This document shows positions 36,740-46,100 of a DNA stretch of 64,000 nucleotides, piece after piece. The DNA lies in the NCBI RefSeq assembly GCF_000739635.1, contig NZ_BATQ01000175.1:1-64000 (forward strand), read 5' to 3'. The notes under the pieces were generated by a model that ran no database searches, was not told the DNA's origin, and saw only the letters and a list, made by a program, of their open reading frames with translations. How positions within the stretch are numbered: the stretch's first letter is position 1; the number at the start of each line of letters is the position of its first letter. The DNA is from Verrucomicrobium sp. BvORR034 (GTDB lineage: Bacteria > Verrucomicrobiota > Verrucomicrobiia > Verrucomicrobiales > Verrucomicrobiaceae). The position numbers and the translations under genes were made by a program.

Positions 36740-38059
36740 ATGGATCTTCTCATCAATCCCACCGAATCCAGCCTCCTCCGCTTCACCACCGCCGGCAGCG
36801 TGGATGACGGCAAAAGCACGTTGATCGGCCGCCTGCTCTACGATTCCAAGTCCATCTTCGAAGACCAGCTTCTGGCGGTCGAAGAATCGTCCAAGCGCCG
36901 CGGCGATGAACACGTGAATCTGGCACTGCTCACCGACGGTCTGCGGGCCGAGCGCGAGCAGGGCATCACCATCGATGTGGCCTACCGTTACTTCGCGACG
37001 CCCAAGCGCAAGTTCATCATCGCAGACACCCCCGGCCACATCCAGTACACCCGCAACATGGTGACTGGTGCCTCGACGGCAGATCTGGCCATCATCCTGG
37101 TGGATGCCCGTCATGGAGTGGTCGAGCAGACCCGCCGCCACACCTTCCTGGCCTCCCTCCTGCGCATTGAACAGATCGTCCTGGCCATCAACAAGATGGA
37201 CCTCGTGGACTTCAGCGAGGAGCGTTACAACGAGATCCTGGCTGACTTTGAACAGTTCCGCGCCGGCCTGGAAAACAAGGTCAATGTGACCGTCATCCCC
37301 ATGAGCGCCCTCAACGGGGACAACGTGGTGGACAAGTCCACCAACATGCCCTGGTTCACCGGCAAACCGCTGCTGGAGCATCTGGAGAGCGTGCAGGTGC
37401 ACGTGGGCGAGTCGGAAGGCAGCGCCCGATTCCCCGTGCAGTGGGTCATCCGCCCACAGTCGGACGAATATCATGACTTCCGCGGCTTCGCCGGCCGTAT
37501 GGCCAGCGGAACTTTCAAGGTGGGCGATGAAATCACCGCCTATCCCGCAGGCATGAGCACGCAGATCACCGGCATCCACACCCTCGAAGGGGCGAAGGAA
37601 GAGGCGATCCCGATGCTGAGCTATTCCATCACGCTGGCCCATGAGATCGACATCAGCCGCGGCGACCTCATTGCCAAGGCGGACGAACCACCCCAGCACA
37701 GCCAGCACATCGATGCGATGATCTGCTGGTTCACGGAGAAACCGCTCAAACCTCGCAGCAAATTCTACCTGCGCCACACCACCCGCACGGTGCGGGCGTC
37801 CGTTCCGGACCTGCTCTACAAGGTGAACATCAGTACCATGGAGCGCGTTCCCGGTCCGACCGAGTTTGGCTTGAACGATATCGGCTGCATCCGCCTGCGT
37901 TGCGCCACCCCGTTGTTCTTTGATTCCTACGCCACGAACCGCACCACGGGCAGCTTCATTCTTGTGGATGAGCAGACCAACAACACGGTGGCCGCAGGCA
38001 TGATCCTCCGTGCGGTGGGCGACGATACGACAAAGAGCACCGACGAATTTGCCATCTAG
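36740..38059 (+). CDS. cysN: Sulfate adenylyltransferase GTPase subunit
   Basis: The GTPase that drives APS formation by CysD. The 439 residues hold an EF-Tu-like G domain: P-loop GSVDDGKS at 19-26, DTPGH, and INKMD, followed by two beta-barrel domains. The protein stops at the end of the third domain, so there is no fused APS kinase (CysC), in contrast to CysNC forms. It lies 67 bases after cysD and is followed by a terminator at 38108. Confidence 0.95.
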   Translation: MDLLINPTESSLLRFTTAGSVDDGKSTLIGRLLYDSKSIFEDQLLAVEESSKRRGDEHVNLALLTDGLRAEREQGITIDVAYRYFATPKRKFIIADTPGHIQYTRNMVTGASTADLAIILVDARHGVVEQTRRHTFLASLLRIEQIVLAINKMDLVDFSEERYNEILADFEQFRAGLENKVNVTVIPMSALNGDNVVDKSTNMPWFTGKPLLEHLESVQVHVGESEGSARFPVQWVIRPQSDEYHDFRGFAGRMASGTFKVGDEITAYPAGMSTQITGIHTLEGAKEEAIPMLSYSITLAHEIDISRGDLIAKADEPPQHSQHIDAMICWFTEKPLKPRSKFYLRHTTRTVRASVPDLLYKVNISTMERVPGPTEFGLNDIGCIRLRCATPLFFDSYATNRTTGSFILVDEQTNNTVAAGMILRAVGDDTTKSTDEFAI

Positions 38060-38107
38060 GCCAGTTCGAGGAGCGACTCTGATTGTTTCTGCTTCTACTT
38101 CTGCTTC

Positions 38108-38146
38108 AACACCCGGTGAACGAGAGTTCCCCGGGTGTTTTGTTTT
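38108..38146 (+). terminator. Intrinsic terminator of the cys operon
   Basis: AACACCCGG and CCGGGTGTT pair around a 13-base loop and end in TTGTTTT. It is 49 bases past the cysN stop. Confidence 0.8.
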
Positions 38147-38189
38147 GGAGGCAGGACGATGTCGGAGGGGGGGCTCATTCGCTCTGGGC

Positions 38190-38330
38190 AGCGTGAGACC
38201 GCCGCAACTCCTTCGGAGTGGTGACTCTCGCTGTTTCACCCAACGTAGACTCGCTGGAAGCTCGTCAACGTTGGGCTTGTTGCCGAATCCTCTTCGAGGA
38301 AAAGCTCCGACTGAGCAGAAGGTTGCGCAT
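38190..38330 (-). repeat. Dispersed repeat family A, copy 2
   Basis: Reverse-complement partner of 21285-21430. Core 38237-38276 agrees with copy 1 at 37 of 40 positions and 38205-38219 is identical. It fills part of the 577-base gene-free gap between cysN and the amino-acid permease. Confidence 0.75.
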
Positions 38331-38503
38331 GTTCATTCGCGGCCACCCTCTGGTGTTGGATCTCCAGCCACTCAGCACTCTGAAGTTGTTAGCGTGAGGA
38401 GGCACTAACTGAAGCTTCTGCAACACCGCCCTCGCTTCGATCCTCCAAGCGTATGGCAGACAGCGAACTCGCATCCCCAAAATTTCCTCCAGCAGAGCAC
38501 TGC

Positions 38504-38573
38504 TTGTAGTTCAAACTTTAGTTTGCCTCAGGTTGTCTGGAGTAAACTGAGCATCTAAAGTTTGAACTTACAA
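38504..38573. repeat. Palindromic repeat family B, copy 1
   Basis: Two inverted arms, 38504-38531 and 38547-38573, share TTGTA(A)GTTCAAACTTTAG and end in TCAG/CTGA. A related nested palindrome with the same arm sequence lies at 54818-54981. The rest of the gap to 38636 shows nothing else I can name. Confidence 0.75.
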
Positions 38574-38636
38574 ACAGCTTCCCATGGCGTCTAATAGGGG
38601 CCGTCTCTTATTTTGGACGAGTTTCGATGCCCTCTC

Positions 38637-40022
38637 TCACATCTCCACCTCACCCATGTCATGCTTGGGCTTGATGATGAAATAAAGCCCCAGCGCCACC
38701 ACTAGCACGGCGGCCGCAATCAACGGGGCCGTACGATTGGCGGAATCGCTGCTCTGGATCGCGCTCATCACTCGCACCACCACCAGCGAAGCGCAGACCA
38801 AGGCACCCAGCACAGGCACAACCACCGGCACTTCGAACCCTCCTTTGGGCTCGTCCTTCCGGCGCTTCAGGATCACAAGACCGATATTCACCACCGTGAA
38901 GACAGTGAGCAACAACAGCACGGTGGACTCGGCGAGCGCTTTCACGCCCCCGCTCAAGATCAGGCCGGTCACGATCACAAACAACACCGCAATGGCGATG
39001 TGGGGCGTGTGACGACGCGGGTGCACACTGCCGAGCACCTGGGGCAGCAAGCCCTGGCGGCTCATCCCATAGAGCAAACGTGAGCCCATGATGTAGTTGA
39101 GCAGCGCGGTATTGCCGATCGCGAAGATGGAGATGCCTACATAAATCTTGTCGATACCCTTGAACCAAGGCGCCGCCCTATGGGCCACTTCCATCAAAGG
39201 AGTTTTGCTGGCAGCCAGCTCTTTCCACGGCACCACCGACACCGCCGTGATGGCCACTGCCATGTAGATCACGGTGGCCAGGATCATTGCGCCAATGAGG
39301 CCAAAGGGAATGTCACGGCGCGGATTCTTCACTTCCTCAGACACATTGAGAATGTCCTCAAACCCGATGAAGGAGAAGAACATCAATACGGCCCCTTGCA
39401 GCACCAGAGCCAGAGTGATACCCGAGCCCAGTCCGCCCTCCACCGTGTCGCCCGGTGTCTCCAAGTAGTTCACGCTGCCCCAGAATTTTATGCCCACCGC
39501 GATGATGAAGATCAAACCGGTCGCCTCGATGACCGTGCACACGATGTTGGCCCACATGCTCTCGCGAATGCCGCGGTAGATAATTCCCCCAACCATGGCG
39601 ACCAGCACAATCGCCACCAGCTTAATGGGGAGCTGCATGCCCAGGGCCTTCTCCAGATTCTCCGCAATAGCTTGCGACCCCGTGGCCATGCTGGTGAGCC
39701 CGCTCATCATCACCGCAATGCCCACCACGTAGCTCAGCCAGGAGTACTTGAACGAACGATGGGTGACATAGGCCGCTCCACCGGCCTTGGGATAACGGCT
39801 ACCTGCACAAGCATAGGAGAGCCCGGTTAACAACGCCGCCACCATCGCCGCCAGAAAGGCGAGCCAGATGGCATTGCCCAGACTGTCAGCCGCCCTCCCC
39901 ACCAGCGCGTAGATGCCCGCTCCAAGCATCGAGCCCAGGCCATAAAACAGGATCTGCCAGGGACCCAGCGTCTTCTGAAGCGCCGGCTGTTGGGGAGGGA
40001 TGTGAGAGTCGGGCAGGTTCAT
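38637..40022 (-). CDS. APC-family amino acid permease
   Basis: A 461-residue inner-membrane transporter with about 12 helices. The first helix carries GLGSMLGAGIYALVG, the unwound substrate-binding motif of the APC superfamily, and FSFIGFEDILNVSEEVKNPRRDIPFGLIGAM is the consensus following helix 6. The C-terminus is KPKHDMGEVEM. It probably exchanges or takes up amino acids by proton coupling; cationic amino-acid transporters look similar, substrate not decided. It is a single gene with no neighbour in the same pathway. Confidence 0.9.
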   Translation of the reverse strand: MNLPDSHIPPQQPALQKTLGPWQILFYGLGSMLGAGIYALVGRAADSLGNAIWLAFLAAMVAALLTGLSYACAGSRYPKAGGAAYVTHRSFKYSWLSYVVGIAVMMSGLTSMATGSQAIAENLEKALGMQLPIKLVAIVLVAMVGGIIYRGIRESMWANIVCTVIEATGLIFIIAVGIKFWGSVNYLETPGDTVEGGLGSGITLALVLQGAVLMFFSFIGFEDILNVSEEVKNPRRDIPFGLIGAMILATVIYMAVAITAVSVVPWKELAASKTPLMEVAHRAAPWFKGIDKIYVGISIFAIGNTALLNYIMGSRLLYGMSRQGLLPQVLGSVHPRRHTPHIAIAVLFVIVTGLILSGGVKALAESTVLLLLTVFTVVNIGLVILKRRKDEPKGGFEVPVVVPVLGALVCASLVVVRVMSAIQSSDSANRTAPLIAAAVLVVALGLYFIIKPKHDMGEVEM

Positions 40023-40112
40023 GGGGGCCGTTCATTCTGAGCAAACGAACGGCCAACGTCCACGATCAAATGCCGCCATTTTCGGCACGCGCTCTCCGAC
40101 CTGCCGATGCGA

Positions 40113-41138
40113 TTACTGAGGTTTCGCCGCGACTTCAGCCTTGGCCTTGTCGAGCACTTCCTTCAAGGTGACCTCCGCTCCGCCGCGGCGCTTGCTCTCA
40201 TCGGCAGCCTCCATGAAGGCGTAGATCTCGACCGTTTCCTCCATGCTCACCGGAGGCTTGCCCGTGCGGAACATTTCGATGGCCGCCACCAGCAGCGGGT
40301 CATATCCATCGTAGGTGCCAATCGCCGCCTCCCCCTTCTCGCCCTTGGCCGTACCGCCATACGCTTTGGATTTGTCCGTGCTCTGGCGGAAGGTGCCCTT
40401 GCGCCCGCCTTCCCAGGTGCCGATGACTTCAATCCGGCCATCCGCCGTGGTGCCGCGTTTCACGGAGACACACCCTGTGCCCATGACGGTGAAGAGGGAT
40501 TCCACCCCATGAATGCCATACCAGAAGAGGTCAGGATGGGTTGGCTCCAGGCTCACCGGGCTGACCGTTTCTGCTTCCAGGACCTTGCCAATGGACCCGC
40601 CCCGCACCGCGAGCGTGCCTTTGCCAAAGCGAAGGGAGGAAGAGGAGAAAATAGGTACACCGGCCTTCTTGGCTTCATCAAAAATACGCAGGACATCTGC
40701 CAAAGAGGCGGCCATGGGCTTGTCGATAAACACCGGCTGCTTGGCCTTCAGCACGGGGCGGATCTGTTCCAAGTGCGGACGGCCATCATTCGTTTCGAGC
40801 AGAATTGCATCGGTTTTGCCCAACAACTCCTCAATGGAGCCCACAATCTCGCCGCCCAGGCCCTTCACCTTCTCTGTGTACTCCGGCACGCGCTTGGTGC
40901 TGCTCTCAATGTCCGGGCTGCCTTTGGGATAGGCCGCCACCATTTTCGCGCCAGCCAGCTTAGCGGCATCTTCAGGATTCTTGGCCCCCTTGTTCAGGGC
41001 CTGCGTGAAGGACGTGGCGTGAGAAGTGTCCAGACCGATGATCCCCACCCGCAGGGGCTTGGGCTCATCGGCATGCGAGATCGCAGGCAGACAGACACTG
41101 GTGGTGGCGGCTAACAGGAAAAACAAACGGCGTTGCAT
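40113..41138 (-). CDS. Exported Gfo/Idh/MocA-family oxidoreductase
   Basis: A 341-residue protein with a signal peptide (RLFFLLAATTSVCLPAISHA) before a Rossmann domain (LRVGIIGLDTSHATSF) and an EKP-like VFIDKPMAAS in the family position. The nucleotide motif GIIGLDTSH departs from the usual GxGxxG/A. Secreted members are numerous in Planctomycetes and Verrucomicrobia and act on sugars or related polyols; the exact substrate is unknown. The ATG at 41138 gives the signal peptide; an in-frame start at 41255 would add 39 poorly fitting residues. It is divergent from the MFS gene. Confidence 0.85.
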   Translation of the reverse strand: MQRRLFFLLAATTSVCLPAISHADEPKPLRVGIIGLDTSHATSFTQALNKGAKNPEDAAKLAGAKMVAAYPKGSPDIESSTKRVPEYTEKVKGLGGEIVGSIEELLGKTDAILLETNDGRPHLEQIRPVLKAKQPVFIDKPMAASLADVLRIFDEAKKAGVPIFSSSSLRFGKGTLAVRGGSIGKVLEAETVSPVSLEPTHPDLFWYGIHGVESLFTVMGTGCVSVKRGTTADGRIEVIGTWEGGRKGTFRQSTDKSKAYGGTAKGEKGEAAIGTYDGYDPLLVAAIEMFRTGKPPVSMEETVEIYAFMEAADESKRRGGAEVTLKEVLDKAKAEVAAKPQ

Positions 41139-41299
41139 ACCCTGAAACCAACGCAGCAGCCGTGGCACCGTCTTGCAAAACCACCCCCTCGAACTCTGAG
41201 TGTCCGGTGCCCAATTTTGGTAGGATTGTGACAATCCCCTCACAAGGGGATTCACCTCTTTCTCTGTGCAGGGGTGGAAGTTGATGCTAAAGAGCGCCC

Positions 41300-42577
41300 A
41301 TGACCCTCCCTACCCAGAGCTGGTGGACCCCCGGCAGGATTCTGGCTCTGCTCATCGTCATCAATCTCTTCAGCTACATCGACCGCTACGTGTTGGTGGC
41401 GGTGGAGCCCGAGCTGCGCGCGACGTTTCTGGCCGGAGATGCCATGGCCAAGACCAAGTCGGGCCTCTGGCAGACAGCCTTCATGATCTCCTACATGCTG
41501 ATGGCCCCGCTCTTTGGCTGGCTGGCCGACCGAACCTCCCGCTGGCTGTTGATCGGGCTGGGCCTCTTGCTGTGGAGTGCCGCGAGCATCGGGTCCGGGA
41601 TCGCGACAGGATTCACCATGCTCCTGCTCACACGGGCCATGATCGGCGTCGGTGAGGCCGCCTACGGTCCTGCGGCCCCAGCGTTGATCGCGGAGATGTA
41701 TCCTGTCCATCGACGCGGCATCGTCATGTCCTGGTTCTTCATGGCCATCCCCGTGGGGAGCGCTCTGGGCTATGCTCTGGGCGGGCTGGCCAACAGTTAC
41801 CTGAACTGGCGCTGGGGTTTCTGGCTGGCAGGGGTACCGGGCATCTTCCTCGCCATGGTCTGCTTCTTCTTGAAGGACACACGGCGCAGCCAGGCCGCCG
41901 CCACAGGACAGGCTCACCACGCCCCGGGGTTTGCCGACTACAAGCGCCTGCTTCGCATCCCTTCCTATGTCATCAACGTGGCCGCGCAGACGGCCATGAC
42001 CTTTGCCATCGGGGGCCTTTCTTTCTGGCTGCCTGCCTACATCACCGAGTACCGACAATATGGAACGCTGGGGCAGGTCTCCACGATGGTGGGGGCCATC
42101 ACCGCTGTTTCAGGACTGGGCGCCACTCTCTTTGGCGGCTGGCTGGCGGATCGTTTGCGCAGCCGCTTCGCCGCCTCTTATTTCCTCGTCTCCGGCGGGG
42201 GCATGGCCCTGGCCTTCCCCTGCACGCTGGCGATGCTGTTTGTCCCTTTCCCTTACGCCTGGGTGTTTGTGTTTGGCGCGGTGTTCTTCCTGTTCTTCAA
42301 CATCGGCCCTGCCAACACCGCCCTGGCCAACGTGGCCCCGGCAGCGGTGCGTTCCAGCGCCTTTGCCCTGAACATTCTCACCATCCATGCCCTGGGCGAT
42401 GCCATCTCCCCAGCGCTCATCGGAGCCGTGGCCGACCGGTCCAACATGAACTTGGGCTTCATGCTCGTGTCCGGCGCCATGCTCGTGGCGGCAGTGCTCT
42501 GGTTCATCGGCATGCGCTGGCTGCCGCAGGATGTGGAGCGGGCGGCGGCACAGGATGCAGAGAAGCAACCGGTGTGA
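41300..42577 (+). CDS. MFS transporter (spinster-like)
   Basis: A 425-residue major facilitator with about 12 helices. LFSYIDRYVLVAVEPELRA in helix 1, GWLADRTSRWLLIGLGLLLWS for the loop 2-3 motif and GVGEAAYGPAAPALIAEMYPVHRRGIVMS in helices 4-5 match the spinster-like group, which includes hexuronate, aromatic acid and sphingolipid carriers. Substrate cannot be read. It is divergent from the secreted oxidoreductase (161 bases), and the two may share a regulatory gap. Confidence 0.85.
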   Translation: MTLPTQSWWTPGRILALLIVINLFSYIDRYVLVAVEPELRATFLAGDAMAKTKSGLWQTAFMISYMLMAPLFGWLADRTSRWLLIGLGLLLWSAASIGSGIATGFTMLLLTRAMIGVGEAAYGPAAPALIAEMYPVHRRGIVMSWFFMAIPVGSALGYALGGLANSYLNWRWGFWLAGVPGIFLAMVCFFLKDTRRSQAAATGQAHHAPGFADYKRLLRIPSYVINVAAQTAMTFAIGGLSFWLPAYITEYRQYGTLGQVSTMVGAITAVSGLGATLFGGWLADRLRSRFAASYFLVSGGGMALAFPCTLAMLFVPFPYAWVFVFGAVFFLFFNIGPANTALANVAPAAVRSSAFALNILTIHALGDAISPALIGAVADRSNMNLGFMLVSGAMLVAAVLWFIGMRWLPQDVERAAAQDAEKQPV

Positions 42578-42670
42578 GGCCGTGTTCCGGGCCCAAATGG
42601 AGAGTGCAGACATTTTGGAAAAAATCGGGCGCAACAAGCAGTGTCGTCAGCCACGATCAACGCATGCTCG

Positions 42671-42952
42671 TCATCGAACCCGGAGGGTTCACCATGAGTA
42701 GCCATGGGTGAAACGAGCGTAGCGAGTGAACCCCCTGGAAGTCGCCCCCTCCCTCTACCGCGGAGCGGTAGGCCACTCGTCTTGCGCCACCCCACACGTC
42801 ATCCCGCGATCTCACCCACGCAAACTGTTGTCCGCCATGGGCCTACCGCTTTGCGGTAGAATTCGCCTTACAACAAACTATGGGTAGTCCTCTCCCGCCT
42901 TGCGGGATCGGCCGACCCATGGCTACGCATGGCGAACCCTCCGGGTTCATGA
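42671..42952. repeat. Long inverted-repeat element
   Basis: The left arm (42671-42709) matches the reverse complement of the right arm (42915-42952) apart from three differences, one of them a single-base insertion. About 205 bases lie between, with no coding sequence. Terminal inverted repeats this long around a short non-coding core suggest a miniature element; I see no clear target duplication. Confidence 0.75.
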
Positions 42953-42965
42953 CATAACTCGCAAT

Positions 42966-43095
42966 ACTGACGCACTGACGCACTGACGCACTGACGCACT
43001 GACGCACTGACGCACTGACGCACTGACGCACTGACGCACTGACGCACTGACGCACTGACGCACTGACGCACTGACGCACTGACGCACTGACGCAC
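42966..43095. repeat. Octamer tandem array, (ACTGACGC) x about 16
   Basis: About 16 copies of an 8-base unit in perfect tandem, immediately past the stop of the 1350-residue protein gene. Reading frames across it (RQCVSASV repeats) are by-products of the array. Confidence 0.95.
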
Positions 43096-43101
43096 CGGCT
43101 C

Positions 43102-46100
43102 CTACTCCACCTTCAACACCCCGTTCATCACCAACCAATGCCCCGGGAAGGTGCAGAGATAAGGATACTCCCCCTTCTCCTGCGGGGCATTGAAGTGGAT
43201 GGTGAACTTCTGGCCCGGCTGCACCATGTCGGTGTACACCAGGACCTCCGGTGACTCCGGCACATAGTGCCGGGCGGGGCCGGCGGGATCGGTAATCATC
43301 TTGTTTGCCAGATCGCCCACGCGCTGCAAGGCCCCGGGTTTGATGAACAACACATTGTGCGGCACGGCATCCGGATTGCTGAACTCCAGCGAGAGCCGCT
43401 CTCCGCTTTTGGCCACCAGTTGCTTCTGCGCGAACTGCAGCCCCAAGGCGGCCTCCAGTTTGACGGGACGACCACTCTCACCTTTCGCCCAAGGATTCAC
43501 TCCAGTGGGCTCAGTGGTCACGGCGATATTTCCTGCGGGCACACTCCGCGCCTTCACCACCAGCTCCCTCGCCCCGGGGAAATCCGTGAACGGCTGCCCG
43601 AGCTGATGCACCGTGCCATACAGGTCCGTAGATTTCCCAGGACCCGTCGTGACGTGCAGATGGATCTGACTCGCTGGCCCCACCTCCGGCACTTCCAGGA
43701 AGAGCTTGCGCCCACCCTCCAGCACCTGCACCGAGGTCACCTCCAGGGCATCGTGTCCGGCCGTTTTCGGATGTTTCACCGACCACTCCTGGGAACCATA
43801 GGCGCTGGAGGTGATGTAGTTCCAGACCTGGACAAAGTGCTGGCGGGCCTCCCGCGCGACCGCGGCATCCACCGGTTGGTTAAAGGAAATCATCACTCCG
43901 TTCTGCCTCACCTCCCAGCCCACCGGCAGAGGCTCCGTCCCGCCCGTAAAACGCACCCGCTGCAGGCAGCCGTCCTTGGGTCCATAACAACCCCAGCCAT
44001 ACATGCCGCTGACATAGAGCTGACCGTCCTGCGCGTGAAAGCGGCCGCGTTGCGCGCCAGAAAGGAAATCCGCCGGCAGTTCCCATGCCGCCCCCTGAGG
44101 CTGCCCCGAGGTTGCATCCCGCAGCACCACCAGACCCGTGCAGGCCCCACAGGAAAAGGTGAGCAAGGTGCCGCGAGGCACGCCCCACGCATCACTCTCC
44201 ACATAACACTGGCCGCCGGCTGAGTTGTCCACCCCACGCGGAAGATAGAGCAGCGGCGGTTCAATGGTCTTGCCCGGACTCGGCCCGCCCAGACCATAGA
44301 ACCCGCCAGCCTTCACCTCGCACACCATCGAGGCTGGCGTCCAGTCCCCCTCCTGGCACGAGGTCGTGATGCGCCCTTCGGCAGAGAGCCCCAGACCATT
44401 GGGGTTACGAAAGCCCGTGGCCAGCACCTCCACCGAACCACCCGGCTTCACCCGACACACCCCCTGATTCCCAGAGGAGAAATAGAACCGGCCCTCTCCA
44501 TCCCGCTGCAGACCACAGAGGTAGTCATGGCCGGAGGGTGAGGTGACCATGGCGTTCGTGATGCACTCGTAGAAGTCCGCCTCGTCGTCGTGGTTCAGGT
44601 CGTGAAGCCGGGTGATCTGGTCGCGCCCCAGCACGCAGATCTTGCCATCCGTCACCACCAGCCCCTGGGGCTGATGGAGGCCAGTGGCGAACCGCTTCCA
44701 CGTAAGCCGGGCCAGGGATTCATTCACTCCTCGAACCAACCACACCTCTCCCGTCATGGTGCAAAGGGCCAGCGTGCCGTCGGGCAGAAAGCCATGGTCA
44801 CTCACAAAGAAGAGAGCGCCGTACGGGTTGTCATAGGGAAGGGTCAGCGTGTCGAGCGCATAGGGCTTGCCCTCCCCAAGCGTCCCCTTCGTCTCCAGCA
44901 TCTGCGGCCACTGGGCGGGGCCGCCATTGCGCAGCTCCTTCCAGGGATGCTCCTCCGCCCTGGCCCGCAGACGCCGAGGCGTGCCATTTTCCAGGTCCAT
45001 CGCGTCCAGCATCTCCACCCCATCCAGTTCATAGGTGAACAACACGCGACTCCCGTGCCGGTAGAAACCGTGATACTTGAGTGAAGCAGGTGCGGGCGGC
45101 AGGGCCGTCTTCTGCACGGTCGCTCCGCCGGGTTTTGCCGCCTCCATGAAACCATGCCGCACTTCCGAGAGTTTGATGAAACCACCTTTCCACACCAGGG
45201 GAAACGAAGCCGTCACCGGGTCAAAGCAGGCTGCGAGTTCTCCTTCGCCCCCCAGGCGCACGCTGACCCCTTTGGGCACCACGAGGCCGTCCCCCTTGAA
45301 CACGCCGCTGAAGAGGTTTCCCAGATCGGAACCCTTCCAGCGACCGTCCCGCCAGGTGTCATCGCTCTGGTTCCCCCAATGCCCCTGCGTACCACCATCC
45401 AGCCCCGGATACGGCGGCAGCAGCAGCCGCTCCGCCTGACGGCCTTTGAATGCCACCGCCTGCTTGGGGTAGTAGTCGTAGATCCGGTCCCGGTTGACTG
45501 GGTCCTGCCGGTTGGGCCAGCGGTCGGGGTGCAGCGGGGCTCGCACATAGGAGAACGGCTCCGGTTCGAGGGATGAACCCGCCACCTCCTTCTTCAGCGC
45601 CTCAAGGTCGTCGAAGTTCCAGAGCCCGATGGTCGCATCCGTAGGCAGCAGCGGCTCTCCGCGGCCCACGGGATTGGAGTTACCGCGGGCGATGCGCACC
45701 TCATCAATGATCCCGTCACAGGACAGCCCCTTCTCCACCAGACGGCCAAAGGCAATGCCCTGGGTGGGATGGGCCTTGGGCGTCGCGGGTGCCACCGGAG
45801 CATCCAGCACCTGCTTGTTGTCCACCTTCAGCCGCACGCGGTCGGATTCGATGATGGCGCTCAGTCGGTGCCACTGGCCGTCGCAGATGTTGGCCTGTGA
45901 TTTGTACTCACCACCGCGACCGGGCATGTAGAGGCTGAGCACGCCGCTGCCGGCATAGGAGTAGAGTTCCCAATGCAGAGGGGAGGATTTGGATTCACAG
46001 GCCACAAGGATGTTGAACCCCCTGGCGCTGTCCAGCCGGGCCAGACACTCCACCGTGATGGGGAGTTCATGGAAATCATCTTTCCCCGCCAGCACCAGCC

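Larger units (their letters stand above)
42578..43101. other. Gene-free gap with an inverted-repeat element and octamer array
   Basis: No credible gene. It holds the inverted-repeat element 42671-42952, which contains two small hairpins (CTACCGCGGAGCGGTAG near 42757; CTACCGCTTTGCGGTAG near 42844), followed by the octamer array 42966-43095. Confidence 0.7.

Noticed and set aside
36479-38239. 586-codon minus-strand open frame
   Set aside because: It is antisense to the cysD/cysN ends and reads across a terminator and repeat.
42966-43095. Possible CRISPR array
   Set aside because: The repeats are contiguous with no spacers.
42843-43138. Minus-strand frames reading RQCVSASV repeats
   Set aside because: They are translations of the octamer array; three frames are open because 8 is not divisible by 3.
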